A DNA stretch of 64,000 nucleotides from Asparagopsis taxiformis. Its lineage: Eukaryota > Rhodophyta > Florideophyceae > Bonnemaisoniales > Bonnemaisoniaceae. Numbering within the stretch: the first letter of the stretch is position 1; every line of letters begins with the position of its first letter. Of the stretch, positions 11,460-23,189 are shown piece after piece. The DNA lies in NCBI GenBank assembly GCA_030407315.1, contig JALQPE010002023.1, positions 1 through 64,000 of the forward strand, given 5' to 3'. A model generated the notes under the pieces. That model saw only the letters and a program-made list of their open reading frames with translations, was not told the DNA's origin and made no database searches. Both the position numbers and the translations under genes were made by a program.

Positions 11460-13400
11460 GATAAAATCAGGTGCAAATGCCATTCCAGCCGCATGTTCAG
11501 GAATCCAGCTACGAAATGTCGGGCAGAATGGAGTATCTCTCTCGGTAGTCTTCATAGAAACGTATAGGGATAATCAAGTGTGATCTGAAAGGACGTCAAA
11601 ACTTTTATATTGCATGGAAAACGATGCCTAACGGACTGTTTCAGTTCTATCATTAGACTAGACTACTCATCAAATCGAACTATCGTACCTAGAATCTTAC
11701 TATCTCTACAACTAGGAGTAATGTTCAAGCAGCTCTAGTTTCTTGCTATTTGAACATGACATGCTATTTCTGTTCCACCCTATCGGGTGGACAAGGAATA
11801 GCATGTGATGTTCAGACAGGAAACAAATAAACACAACTATAAATGATCTGAAACCAGTTAGCAATCGGATATAGAAAAGTATCGAAAGCATGGGAACAAA
11901 ATGAGTATGAATGGAATGAACAAACTTATCATCATTGAACTATTTTTGCAAGCTTCCATCAAGCCAACTTACAATCAATACCCCTGTGCCAGAATCATTT
12001 CGAATCAATAGACTAGAAAGAGGATCAGTGCAGAATGATATTCATGGATAGTGCACTATCTTTCCTGGAGAGCATGTGGTAAGAAAGGAAAAAGGGGAAA
12101 GATACCTCTACGACAACGTACCAGCCTTACCTGCCATCTTCATGATACCCAGATGATGAAATGGTCCTATACGTCGCGCATCAACTGCCTTAAATAGACA
12201 GCTCATACACCCATAATGACCTCGTCGTAACCAGAAGGCAGATGATTTGGCAGACGATGATGTGGCAGATGATTTGGCAGCGAATGATCTGTCAAATTTT
12301 CTGGACGTGAGAAATTAGCAGAAATTGAAATCATGTCCCTACGCAAAGTCAAAACAACCTAAAATTATTGGTAGTGATATCACTAGGACATATGTCCAGC
12401 TGCATACTGAAGGAGAAACAGCTAATAAATGCTTTAGATTAGAGAAGTAGAAAATTTCATTGAGAATTACAACTGTTTCCTCAAGAATATAAATTTGATT
12501 ACCATACTAAGACTATTACTGCGACGCACTGTGCAATATGCTGAAGCGTATTCATAAGTTTTTTTACTGGGGAATTTCTAGTAAATAATGGAAGCATAGC
12601 CATTTCATTCATGAAGAGCAATCAGGAATCTATGTAGTCCTGAAAGCTCACTGAAGAACCCAGAATGGGATAACTAGTCAGATTATAATTGGGTAAATAG
12701 GGAACTATTCTGTATTTTGTTTTCGATATGATGCAACAGTAAGAAAATATAAACAGCATGAGTTACTAACGTTTATCAGCTAGATAAAGACGTATATCAC
12801 TATTTCATCCTACTCTTTATGCAGGGGATGATACTAATCAACGATTTTTGTGATGTTCTCTCGATTCTAAAGAGAAGAAATTAAGATTATGTATGTTAGA
12901 AGTAGGGGAAATTGCTAAGCGGCAGGCGATATATCGCACACATATTTTTGTAAGCTGATTACTTCCAGACATTCATCAAAAGCCTTTGTACTGGCTGCAA
13001 TTGCGAACAGTTGCGAATTTCGAAGAAAAAATATCTATCTATGTTGAACGGTGCTGCTCATACTCCCTGAATAGTGAATTTCAAGGCTATTGTAGCGCAA
13101 AAAACTGCTCTCCTCTTCACTTTCGTGCTCTGACGGAATAGTGACACTACTGCGAGGCTGTGCTGTTTCGAAATCACCATTACGCCAGAGGGAGATGAAA
13201 TAAAACGAAATACACAGTTGATATCTTTGTAGAAAGTGAGAAGGATGAATATCGTTGCATTCAAGACATATATTCCTGGTCGGAAGAAATGGGATTCTGG
13301 CTTTGGCACTTTCTGATTCTATCGTGCATTTTTACTCATTGCCTCATAGTTTTCTGCTGCCTGTGACTATGGAGACGGAACTCGGCGCAAGCGCAATACC
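11460..13400. other. Gene-free AT-rich DNA
   Basis: I see no gene here on either strand: frames are short and none resembles a protein family. Apart from the hairpin at 11,751-11,814 the only structure is a short run of repeated GATGATTTGGCAGA near 12,240-12,300. Confidence 0.6.
11751..11814. other. Imperfect 64-nt hairpin
   Basis: Arms of 30 nt (TGAACATGACATGCTATT... and ...AATAGCATGTGATGTTCA) pair at about 25 positions around a 4-nt loop (TATC). Unlike the other inverted repeats in the window the pairing is interrupted by scattered mismatches, and the structure stands alone. It could be a small-RNA-type hairpin or an aged fold-back element. No function can be assigned. Confidence 0.5.
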
Positions 13401-13430
13401 CGCAGAACTTGTTTTGCCCTAAGCGCTGTT

Positions 13431-13510
13431 TGGCAAGAAAGGGATCCCTTTCTTGCCAGCGCAGGTCATTTTCAGAAAACCGGTCAATCGGTTTTCTGAA
13501 AATGACCTGC
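13431..13510. repeat. Two adjacent palindromes
   Basis: The first is a perfect 28-bp palindrome (13,431-13,458, TGGCAAGAAAGGGA and its complement). The second is a 50-bp inverted repeat (13,461-13,510) with 22-bp arms starting GCAGGTCATTTTCAG around a 6-nt loop. Both are free of mismatches, which points to recent origin. Confidence 0.85.
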
Positions 13511-13544
13511 TGTATGCAGCTGGCCATGGCCACGGGTGTAGTTT

Positions 13545-13765
13545 CACATCTCCGAACCAGGTGCAGCGCACCCATTGGCCGCACAGCAGCCAGCTCTGCC
13601 AGCCAATGAGCGCATTGCACCTGGCCGCTGGAACGCAGAAACTATACCCGGTATTATTTTCACATCTCCAGACCAGGTGCAGCGCACCCATTGGCCGCAC
13701 AGCAGCCAGCTCTGCCAGCCAATGAGCGCATTGCATCTGGCCATTGGGACACTGAAACTATACCT
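13545..13765. repeat. 116-bp palindromic satellite, two units
   Basis: Two units are 116 bp apart (CTATACC at 13,642 and 13,758). Each has an inverted pair CCAGGTGCA...CATTGGC / GCCAATG...TGCA(C/T)CTGG, and the first has the spacer core TATACCCGGTATTATTTTCAC. They belong to the satellite family seen at 21-23.8 kb. Confidence 0.75.
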
Positions 13766-14225
13766 GCGATGGTGGCAGTTTGGGATTTATGGGCACATAA
13801 TTTATCAACTTTTTACTACTGTACAGCCAGATGTTGTCCAGTTTTCATCCATTCACACGTGCCGAAGTCTGCTTTCCGCCAAGTCTGTCACAACTACCTA
13901 TCACAAGGTTCATGGGAGACAATCTGACACCACGTGCAACTTTGACGCCACGTTCCGCTTTTGGGATGTCGTGATCAATGCCCGACTTTACTGCGACACC
14001 CGGTCAGAGACAGTAGCCGCAACGATTTAATCTACTCACTAGTATATCGTGCATCATTGCAGACGTTCAACCAGTAAATCTTCTTCTACGAAATCATCTC
14101 ACACCACTTCCGCTCTGCCATCGTTCCAAGTCGCCAGCCACCGTTCCATCTTTCCTACTCTCTTCAGAACTCGTCGTCCATCTCTACACCGCCAACAGTC
14201 GTCATGACCTTCTATTGCCAGCATC

Positions 14226-15251
14226 ATGCTCCGCCAGTCGCAACATCGTCCAACCATATCTCCATTAGCTACTGTCATAGACTATGACTCCACGACCGTT
14301 GAACATTTTCACTGTCACGACCTATCTACTCTGTCGACCGTGCTGCATACACCATACACAACGCGCTACATCCATGTCCGCCAAATTGAATCGCGCATCT
14401 CTCATCTCCTCGAAAAACACCATCAACTGCATCCTGATGCTCTTCGCGTCGTAGTAACTCCCTCAGCACGCCCATATGTACGACTGTACGAGAACACTCT
14501 CCTTGTCGTTGCCCGTCTCCCCGTCCGGAGCAATTTACTCCAAAAAGCACTTCTCTGCACGGACAAAGTGGTCGTTTGGGTGCAGTCAGGTCCAAATTCG
14601 CGGACGCACTCACCTGATCTATTGCTGCACGTCCTCCGCAATAATGTGCACGGTGTCCGAAACAAACAAGTTTCAGACTTGATGTTCGTTCTCATGCATG
14701 CCTTACTGGAAAGCTTCTTCCCAGCGTTGGAGCTTGCAGGCGAGGAACTGGACACACTCGAACAGATCATTTTGTCAGACAGTCCGAGTCTAGCGTTTCA
14801 AGGTAGATGCAACGTTACGTTGCGTATCAAACAGTCCAAGCGATATATTGCTGCCCTCAGAACGAGCATCTGGCCATTGCGCCACTGCCTCATGACGCTC
14901 TCCATGCTGTCGGAACAATGGCTTTCAGAACATTCAAGTAGACATTTGCGGGATGCGCAAGAAATTTTGTTGTTCATTCTAGACGTTTTGGAGAGTTACC
15001 GGCTGTGCGCTCATTCCCTACTGGAACTACAACTGGCGAGACAAAACAATCGAATGCAGGAAGTTATGCAGACGCTAACAATAGTCACCACAATATTTGT
15101 GCCATTGACCTTTCTTGCTGGCATTGAAGGGATGAATTTCAAATACATGCCCGAACTGCTCGGCAAGTGGAGTTACAGCATTTTCTGGGTCATTGTGGCT
15201 GTTTTGGTGTTGCTTCAGATTGTAGTTTTTCGGAAGAAGGGCTGGATGTGA
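14226..15251 (+). CDS. CorA-family divalent cation transporter (341 aa)
   Basis: This is a membrane transporter of the CorA Mg2+/metal channel superfamily, which works as a pentamer with a large soluble N-terminal domain. The C-terminus shows two membrane segments: TIVTTIFVPLTFLAGIEG, immediately followed by the signature G-M-N-F (the family GMN motif), and then WVIVAVLVLLQIVVF before a basic end (RKKGWM). A long helical region (residues about 150-290) precedes the first segment, as expected. The length fits a complete single-exon protein, starting at ATG 14,226. No obvious targeting peptide is visible. It shows no damage and is the best candidate for a normal host gene here. The exact ion and membrane cannot be told from sequence. 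Confidence 0.9.
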   Translation: MLRQSQHRPTISPLATVIDYDSTTVEHFHCHDLSTLSTVLHTPYTTRYIHVRQIESRISHLLEKHHQLHPDALRVVVTPSARPYVRLYENTLLVVARLPVRSNLLQKALLCTDKVVVWVQSGPNSRTHSPDLLLHVLRNNVHGVRNKQVSDLMFVLMHALLESFFPALELAGEELDTLEQIILSDSPSLAFQGRCNVTLRIKQSKRYIAALRTSIWPLRHCLMTLSMLSEQWLSEHSSRHLRDAQEILLFILDVLESYRLCAHSLLELQLARQNNRMQEVMQTLTIVTTIFVPLTFLAGIEGMNFKYMPELLGKWSYSIFWVIVAVLVLLQIVVFRKKGWM

Positions 15252-15763
15252 GCGCTCAACTATACACCTCATCCCCAATTCGTTGCTCGTCGACGAGCGG
15301 GGATCCCTCAAACTCCTTTTTTTTGAACGAAGCTTCGCTCATCTACCAAATGGAACCGATTTCTAGCGGTCGGTGCAGACAAGAGCACAAAAACTTGATT
15401 GCGTGCGTGTCAGGTTCTCTCCGTGCGTCGGCATGCACTCACTAGAAAACGACTTCGATAGGTTTGCCTCCAGTAGCAAGAGAAGCTTACGGCAGAACAT
15501 TTTTCGAAGCAACACATGAGAATAGGCAAATCATGCTTGTGTACATTCCAACATTTGGATTATTGTATGTCCAGCCTACATCAAACGTAAACCGCTATCA
15601 GTATCCTCGCTACTCCGGCACTTCAAAATCCCTCTTACACAGTCAAGACGTTGCCTTCACTTGTTCGTCTTCGTATGGCTCCTCGATGGCCGGCTCACCG
15701 TCCGCCGGCGCCGTTATCGTTACCATCTGTTCTTTAGCAGTTATGCTGACGTCTTCCATCGCA

Positions 15764-18700
15764 CTAGTTACAGTCGAATCCTAGGATTCGGAGAAGCTTC
15801 TTGTAGGGAGAGACGGCCGAGAGACGTGGTTGATGGGTTGTTGAAATCACACGTTGCCACATTCGGCTTTTCACATCCACTTTCGTTCGTCCGCGATGGT
15901 AAATTTCCTCCATGGGGATGAGAACGAAAAGTGTGTTGATCAATCCAACGGAAACCCTGAAAATCCGTACGTGGCACCGTGAACAGCGCTTTGTGCAAGA
16001 AGTGAGCAGTGCAAATTGTCGCTGGCATTAGCAGGGACGGAGCGAATTTCGTAGGTAGGATCGATGAGCTTCAAATTGATCTCCCTTCCACGCTTCTTAA
16101 AATCCCCGTTAATCTTATCCTTGAACCACAGACCGACGTCGGGCAAGTGCTTATTCCCTGACGCGTCAAAGCCAGTGGTGACCTGTTCTTTCTCTACAAG
16201 TTCTAGCCCGGCACCTTCGGCAATCCCAATGACCATGTGCCCCTTCGATCGTATCATATCCTCAATGTACTGGAAAAGACCACACTTACCTTCCAGTTCG
16301 AATTTGACCTCAGGAATGAGGCAGCAATCTACATCCCTAGATGCGAGCGTAGAAAACATTGCAATCTGACCCGAGTGTCTACCCATAAGTTTCACGAGTC
16401 CTATTCCGTTAAGTGCACTCCTTGCCTCTGTTTTTGCACACTTGATGCTTCGTTGCGCTTCTTCCACTGCTGTGTCAAATCCAAAGGACTTGTCTATCAA
16501 CGCAATGTCATTATCAATTGTTTTCGGGATACCTACTACTGCAGCCAAATAGCGGCGGGCCCTGAGTTCTTCAAAAATCTTCACAGCACCACGATGGGTA
16601 CCCCGAAATCAACCTTTCTTCGCCTGAGCTCGGATCCGTTGTCTCAAAGTAACTTTCCACTTTCAACATATGACCGGTTGGGTTGAAGAGAAGGAATCGA
16701 AGCGGAATAACAGATGTGGGTATGATCCCATTGTTCATGAATGTGGAGACGTTGATCTCTACAACAAATACTCGCAGACTGCAGCATCGATTCGCATATC
16801 GTTGGAACATTCGACGGCAAAGGGCCTCAATGTCATCAATCTCTACCTTGACAGGCGGAATCACATTGAGGAAAATATGGTTGAAATCGGTTCTCCGGAA
16901 TCGACGATCGCAACTTGCCATTTCTACTGCATCTAGAGCCTCGACAAAAGTTCTTTCCGCGTCGGGGATCGATACAATGGCACCAGCATTTGAAGAGGCA
17001 AAGATATTAGCCAGTCTGATAACAGCTCGGACAAAAAATCTTGCATCGATATCCCGATCAGATCTAGTTGGTTTCTTCGCATCTGGCATCCCTGGGGCTG
17101 GTTTCCCGCTTTGCAAACTATCTGTAGACTCTGCTTTGGATGACCCAGGATACAGATGTTGTCCGGTTCGCTTCGTACGGGAGCCATCAGAGACACTTTC
17201 ATTGAGAGGGGGGCGTTTTGCAGATTTCGAAGAATCTTCACTTCTCTTCTTCCGAGTAGTAGACTTGTCCTGAGCGAAGAACACATGCACAGAACGCGTA
17301 GGATAGTCAAATCGAGTAATCGAAAAGTTGGATAAGCGAGACAACTCAAGCTGGAACGCCATAGGAGGATCAATATGTCGGAATATAGGGTCCTCATTAA
17401 AATTATCCTGTACCCGGAACGTGTAGAATCCAGGATAAGTCACAGATTCACTTGATGGGGTAGGAGCGACAATAAAGGATATCGTCTTGAGCCCGGCTCT
17501 TGACGACAATTCCATTCGACTGGCCTTTGCGCGACAAAAGGCTGACAAGCTTTGGCTCACCAATACTTCGGACGCTAATGGATCACGTAGGGTATCATTA
17601 CGGCCTGTCTGTTTCCCCTCTTTCGAAGATTCTTTGTACTTTGCTGTATCGGTTGTATTACCCGGCGCACTTTCATCCCATCGTAACAAGACTGTCATCA
17701 CATTGACATTCCTGGGCTGAACTGCTTTTGCAGAATTTGCGTGCTGCTCAAGAATCATGTCAAATTCTGCTTCCATAGATGACCAGTTATCAAATGCTGC
17801 CATTAATCCTCTCCTATACGGTTCACTTTCCGACTTATCAGAAATGCCTCCATTTGCATAAGAGAGATTATCTGCAGAATCGAAAGACGAGATTCCCTTT
17901 GGAACTTGCAGTTGGCCATTACCCGTTCCTTTCATTGATCGTACTACAGACACAGGAGCAGTGTGTTCGGCTTTCACAAAACGGAACTGCCACTCTGCTG
18001 TTAATGCAGAACAGTTGAGCAATCCACTCCCAACTGACATGGTGAGATTGGATACTTCATACGCTCGGTAGGACCTTAGCAATTGAACTTGAATAGCAGC
18101 ACGCCTAACTTCAACAGACACAGACTTGGCATCAGGAGGGAGGGCAAAAGCAACCAGGACATCCAAAATAGACTCACTCAGGCCGACAATAATGTACATC
18201 TGATTGAAGCCCGTGATCTGGATTGAATCGCAAATCATCTTTGTATTATGGCCGCCACGCGAATACCCCAATATACTGCCACCATCATGATGAATGGACT
18301 GAACCTTATCCTCCGTAAGTGGAATAAGTTTGAGATGGGTCGAATAGAATCCACGATAGCCATATGGAATTCCAGAAATATTCTGACCGCCATACAACAG
18401 CGAAAGCGTAATCACCAGCTCACGAATAACAGAATTGAGGCCAGGACACAAACCGCCGCAGGTGACGATACATGCACGGACCATATTGCGCGGATGAAAA
18501 GCGAGCAGCCCTCTGGGACCTGCACGGTAGAATTCGCGACACATGGTAGTGTTCTCCGCATCTGAAATAATGTCGACAAGAATGGTTTCATTGGCGCCGA
18601 CAAAGCTCATGCAGCTCATGCCGAGGTTGCTCTGACCGGAGGGGTCGGATCCTAGCGGGCTGGGGAAGGAGCCGACGGTGGCCCAGGAGGAAATGTGCTG

Positions 18701-18922
18701 CGGTTCGAGACATTGTCTCGGACGTGGGAAGACGATCTTGGAGAATTTAGCAAAGCGAGGGGCAGTTATCTTGGACGCGTTGTCGTCGTACGTTACCTGT
18801 GCATCACGGATAATTTTTGGCAGATCATGAGTCGACTATACATCGTCTTCTGGGGCGAGGTTAACAGTGTCAAGCGTCTTGGTGCGGACAATGGGCGCGG
18901 CTGCTGTCGGAGGACGGGACAT
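15764..18922 (-). pseudogene. Plant-type 6-phosphofructokinase gene, disrupted
   Basis: The intact protein would phosphorylate fructose 6-phosphate in glycolysis. The start is ATG 18,922 (M-S-R-P-P-T). Conserved parts are ACIVTCGGLCPGLNSVIREL, PYGYRGFYS and GGSILGYSRGGHNT, then, after the insertion, [50 protein letters not shown] and [16 protein letters not shown]. The pattern is the plant/protist ATP-PFK type. Lesions: an in-frame TAG at 18,836-18,838; a 1,579-bp insertion (16,603-18,181) with loss of the Gly-Asp codons of the GGDGT phosphate-binding loop; and a one-base deletion at about 15,953, after which the tail IPMEEIYHRGRTKVDVKSRM is readable in another frame to TAG 15,764. The gene cannot make an active enzyme. 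Confidence 0.85.
16603..18181 (-). pseudogene. Acetyl-CoA carboxylase central-region fragment inside the PFK gene
   Basis: About 525 codons without a stop are inserted in frame behind the N-terminal half of the phosphofructokinase. They match the central domain of eukaryotic multidomain acetyl-CoA carboxylase: ESILDVLVAFALPPDAK, SYRAYEVSNL, then FYTFRVQDNFNEDPIFRHI, DPPMAFQLELSRLSNFSIT, DARFFVRAVIRLANIF, RTDFNHIFLNVIPPVKVE and a tail up to [17 protein letters not shown]. The biotin carboxylase, carrier and carboxyltransferase domains are absent. The fragment has no lesion, although the surrounding gene has several, so capture may be fairly recent. It is a gene fragment rather than a working enzyme. 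Confidence 0.8.
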
Positions 18923-19055
18923 TTTGACAAACGAACTGGCTTTGGGAACTGCAAGGCTGGCGATGGTGATCGACTGAGTCTTCTACCGGCATTTCCCAAC
19001 TGGCGCAATTCATTCAACCACCTTTAATGTCCAGCAAACTTATCGTTTTTTCGCC

Positions 19056-19863
19056 TTATGCAGTATGTCGTCGTGGAGCAGCCAACTTCAAAATCTTATC
19101 CCCGATAGTGTAGCTGACTATAACACGATGTAAGTAAGTTGGATGAACCTTCCCAATTCGATGAACACAACCGACAGCCTGCGCTTCCAGAAATATATTC
19201 ATACTCGGCTCCACCAACACCACATGACGTGCGTCAGTAAGATTGAGACCAATACCTGCACAACGCAGTGGTATTAATAGAACGTTGAAATCTATAAAGA
19301 TATAGATAAGCATATGCTTGATTTGAACTTGTCCACAATCTTAAGTTTGTGCGAATTTGCAAACACCATGGTGTTTGCGAAGATTGTGGTTCTATTCATA
19401 GAACCTTTCTCTAGCACTCCGTTCAAATGCGTAATACTGTTCATTTCGAGTGCTGTCGAGATCATTTTCAGCACGTGCTGCAAAGCGTACGCTTTGCCAC
19501 TCGGAGAATACCATAACTTTCCGCGTAGCGTCCACTTGCCATATGCCGCGCAGCAATCGGATAATAGCTCTTGCTTTAGCTCCAACAAATCAGCGCACTG
19601 CATCTGTGCTGTCTTAGAAAATTGACCTTCGTTCACTGCTAGTCGCCTCCACCTTTTGTCCTTTTCCACTTGGCGAGATCAAAGCGTCTAATTCTTCTTC
19701 TTCTTAAGAAGAGCAATCGCAATTGCGAGCCGGGTGACGGCGGCAGCCCACTACCATCACCTTTTGTTTTTCCAAGTCCACCAAGAACAGTAAAACTAAC
19801 TTCATCTGCAGAGCAACATAAACGACACCTCGGACAAGCAATGCTTTGTACTCTCGTTCGCAA
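19056..19863 (-). pseudogene. SHPRH-like RING/SNF2 helicase fragment
   Basis: Three consecutive frames, read 19,863 to 19,056, follow the domain order of SHPRH-type E3 ligase-translocases. First is a RING remnant (CPRCRLCCSADEVSF), then KLWYSPSGKAYALQHVLK, the linker before the helicase C-lobe, and finally helicase motifs V-VI: LRCAGIGLNLTDARHVVLVE and EAQAVGCVHRIGK. The frames are connected only by two frameshifts, and both gene ends are missing. A 20-bp perfect palindrome (19,359-19,378, GCAAACACCATGGTGTTTGC) sits inside it, and a 74-bp palindrome (19,885-19,958) abuts its upstream end. The intact protein acts in replication-linked DNA-damage tolerance. Confidence 0.75.
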
Positions 19864-19884
19864 CTCCTTTTTCTTAATCGATTA

Positions 19885-19958
19885 ATTCCTCATCAGTTCC
19901 AACTCTGCGATACCCGCTCACGTGAGCGGGTATCGCAGAGTTGGAACTGATGAGGAAT
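19885..19958. repeat. Perfect 74-bp palindrome
   Basis: Two 37-bp arms (ATTCCTCATCAGTTCCAACT... and its complement) meet without a loop at CTCACGTGAG. There is no mismatch. It marks the edge of the SHPRH fragment. Confidence 0.95.
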
Positions 19959-20217
19959 AGCGGGCGCATAAGCGTCGAGTTTTGAAATAGCCTGAGTGCA
20001 GTTCATTTTTCGTGCTGGTTGGAATGCGTCTGTAACTCGTTTCAAATTGACAAGATACTGACATTCACGCTAGTGGGGGATTGGTGAACCAAGATCTTGC
20101 GTGTTTCATGACAATCTGGCTGATATCGCGGTGGTATCGACTTATTCGTGTTATATTATGCTTTGATAGATATATCGTTGTCGCGTTATATACATATCTA
20201 TACGACGAGCTTGGCAA

Positions 20218-20258
20218 CTACAGACACTGTTTCCGACTGTCTGAAACAGTGTCTGTAG
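20218..20258. repeat. Inverted repeat, 16-bp perfect arms, 9-nt loop
   Basis: CTACAGACACTGTTTC is followed by its exact complement after a 9-nt loop. It lies in otherwise gene-free DNA (19,960-21,050) in which I see no supported coding region. Confidence 0.85.
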
Positions 20259-21059
20259 ACATCAACGAGCGGTCAGAAAGGGAAGACGGATCTGTATGTG
20301 CTGCAGACATTGGCGAAATATAGATATGGACATTTTACAATGGGAAGGATATAAGTGCAGCTGATCGACGAATAGGTACAATAGGCATGTTGACTGTGAT
20401 TCATATTGGAGTTCAATGGAGCAAAAACAATATTGAAGTATGTCATGCTCATCCATTGAGATGGCTACCAATGCTGCAGCAATCTCATGAGATTGGAGAT
20501 CTGGAGGTGGTAGGTGGAAGCGCGGTATTAGGGATGGGGAATATTGGTTTCCTTCTCAATGGGCGAAGAGTAATAACTGGTGATAGCTGTGCCGATGCTA
20601 CGGGGTGAATCTAGTCGACGTATTGGCTTCACGGTGTATTACCGACGCATATAGAATACCGCAACCGCTGTCCGGCTGATGAACTGAAATCCAGGCACTG
20701 ATTTCTCGCCTACCGACATTGCAATATTTTAATTACACTACCATCTTTGAGTCGATTCAAGTCAAGTCACAGCACGGCTGACGTGATAAAACTAGACCAA
20801 TGGAACTGTCATCGACATAGAGTCTCAGACGGGTGTTAGTTTGGTGTAGGCAAGGCAACAAACCTCGATTATTTGGCATTCTAGAGACCTTATTCCCTCC
20901 AACTCCGCCATGTACTGGTTGCACGGGTTTGTGCTTCTAATCTATCTCCATGATGCGTTCAATTTCGACATTGAGTCGGTCAAGTCTAGCCAGGCCTCGG
21001 CAGGTTGCTACCATCCTTCACTGACGGTCACTCTATTCCAAATAAATTACCATCCTCAG

Positions 21060-21720
21060 CCGCTCTGCCATTGGCTGCTGGTCGGCTGGCCGCTTCTGGC
21101 CAATGGCATTGCAGCACCTGGACTGGGTAGACCCAGAATAATACCGGGTATAGTTTTGCCGTACCAGGAGCCAGGTGCAGCAGTGCCATTGGCCGCCGGT
21201 AGGCTGGCTGCCTCTGGCCAGTGACAATGCTGCACCTGGACTGGGTAGACCCAAAATAATACCGGGTATTATTTTGCCATAGCAGAAGCCAGGTGCAACA
21301 AAGCCATTGGCTGGTGGTCGGCTGGCCGCCTCTGGCCAATGGCAGTAGTGCACCTGGATTGGGTAGACCCAGAATAATACCGGGTATTATTTTGCCATAG
21401 CAGAAGCCAGGTGCAGCAGTGCTATTGGCTGGTGGTCGGCTGGCCGCCTCTGGCCAGTGACAATGCTCCACCTGGACTGGGTAGACCCAAAATAATACCG
21501 GGTATTATTTTGCCATAGCAGAAGCCAGGTGCAACACAGCCATTGGCTGGTGGTCGGCTGGCCGCCTCTGGCCAATGGCAGTAGTGCACCTGGATTGGGT
21601 AGACCCAGAATAATACCGGGTATTATTTTGCCATAGCAGAAGCCAGGTGCAACACTACTATTGGCTGTCGTCGGCTGACCGATTTCTGCCAATGGCACTG
21701 CTGCACCTGGACCTGGTGCA
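21060..21720. repeat. 118-bp palindromic satellite array
   Basis: The core ATACCGGGTA starts at 21,141, 21,259, 21,377, 21,495 and 21,613: an exact 118-bp period. Each unit has two interleaved dyads. One is CCAGGTGCAGCA...CATTGGC against GCCAATGG...TGCACCTGG; the other is AATAATACC-G-GGTATTATT. Open frames through the array are repeats of the period, not genes. Confidence 0.9.
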
Positions 21721-21950
21721 CATCTCGCACGTCCTCTCCACCGATGATAGTCTTTGGACTGGCCATTTGTGCGCGCTGCTGTGTAGGACGTTGTTTGATT
21801 TACGCAGAATAGAAGATATGGATCACCAAGCAAGAAACGATAGTGACATGTTCTGCTTATGTTTTGTTGTGGTTGGGTTCAAGTGAAGGTAAATGCTATC
21901 ATCTTTTTGAGGAATTTGGGTGTCATGCGACAAGATTTTTGTTATGTGCA

Positions 21951-22058
21951 CGATGATGTAGCTATCTTTGCGTCTCGATAGTGGGCTATTGCAGTTGCAT
22001 AGTGGGCTATTGCAGCTGCAATAGCCACTATCGAGACGCAAAGATAGCTACATCATCG
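21951..22058. repeat. Long inverted repeat, about 42-bp arms
   Basis: CGATGATGTAGCTATCTTTG... returns as the complement ...CAAAGATAGCTACATCATCG. The loop is short and holds an extra copy of TAGTGGGCTATTGCAG, so one arm tip has been duplicated. Confidence 0.85.
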
Positions 22059-22429
22059 CTAACCTAGGCTATTTCGCTTTATGGGAGTTGATAGTGATAG
22101 GGGAGATTGTATGTTTGGTTGGGAATGTGCCTGTATGTGTCTGCGTGAGTGTGTGTCTGATGAGGAGGATAGGAATGCAGCCTCAGTTGTTTGTCCTGAA
22201 GAACCAAGGTGGTAAATGGACATGTAAAAGTTTGCGTTTGAGTTTGCAAACTGTACATGTTATACATGTATGGAAGAGAATGGCAATGTGGCAGGCAGAA
22301 TTGCATTATTAATGACAAGTCTAATTGATTTAAGGTTATGAAGGGATGGTAAAAGACATTGTGGAAACCGTCACCAAAAAAAATCATTCGAATGGCTATA
22401 GCCGTGTCAGGTGTGGGGTGTGTGTTGTG

Positions 22430-22526
22430 TACGTCGGGACTTGAACCCGAGATGGTGTAATATAGTGCGAGTAGTGAGACTGGGCCTGTAATCTCTAAAA
22501 ACCATTGTACCACATGTCCCGTGTGA
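22430..22526 (-). other. tRNA-like remnant with Pol III A- and B-box matches
   Basis: On the minus strand TGGTACAATGG fits the A-box pattern, and TCGGG-TTCAAGT-CCCGA forms a perfect 5-bp T-arm with a 7-nt loop (B box). The distance between boxes is about 20 nt longer than in an intron-less tRNA. I could not fold a proper acceptor or D stem, so this is a tRNA pseudogene, an intron-bearing degenerate tRNA, or a SINE-like piece. Confidence 0.3.
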
Positions 22527-22559
22527 CTTGGTGGCAACTCGAGGATTAGAAAATTTCTC

Positions 22560-23030
22560 CCACACTCCTTGGTCGAACAGGAGCCAGCTGATTACGCCTA
22601 TGAGTGCACTGCACTTGGCCAGTGAAGCCCAAAATCTATACCCGGTATTATTTTCACTTCACCAAAACAGGTGCAATGCACTCATTGGCCACATTGAAGT
22701 CAGCTCATCCAGCCTATGAGTGCACTGCACCTGGCCAGTGAAACCCAAAATCTATACCCGGTATTATTTTCACTTCACCAAAACAGGTGCAATGCACTCA
22801 TTGGTCACACACCAGCCAGCTCAGCCGACCAATGATTGTACTGCACCTGGCCGATGAAACCTAGCATCTATACCCGGTATTATTTTCACTTCACCAAACC
22901 AGGTGCAATGCACTCATTGGCCACATTGAAGCCAGCTCATCCAGCCTATGAGTGCACTGCACCTGGCCGATGAAACCTAGAATCTATACCCGGTATTATT
23001 TTCTCCTCGCGAAACCAGGCCTGGTTTGGC
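22560..23030. repeat. 116-bp palindromic satellite array
   Basis: ATCTATACCCGGTATTATTT starts at 22,634, 22,750, 22,866 and 22,982, an exact 116-bp period. Arms are CAGGTGCAATGCACTCATTGG and GAGTGCACTGCACCTGG. The orientation is opposite to the 118-bp arrays on either side (CCCGG instead of CCGGG in the core). Confidence 0.9.
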
Positions 23031-23189
23031 GAGTTTGTACTTGGTTTCGTCTGTACCGGTACAATGCACTCAATAACCGGACGAGATGGGACTCCCATTG
23101 CACATATTGGCCACGCTCTAGGGGGGCCAGTATGCGCAGTGCTAGGGATAATCATAGTTCCGAGTCCATCGTTTTCAGGACCAAGCCTG

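Noticed and set aside
21028..21833. Several minus-strand open frames of 100-150 codons across the 118-bp array
   Set aside because: They repeat the same peptide with the satellite period (118 bp is not a multiple of 3, so frames shift from unit to unit) and are repeat artefacts.
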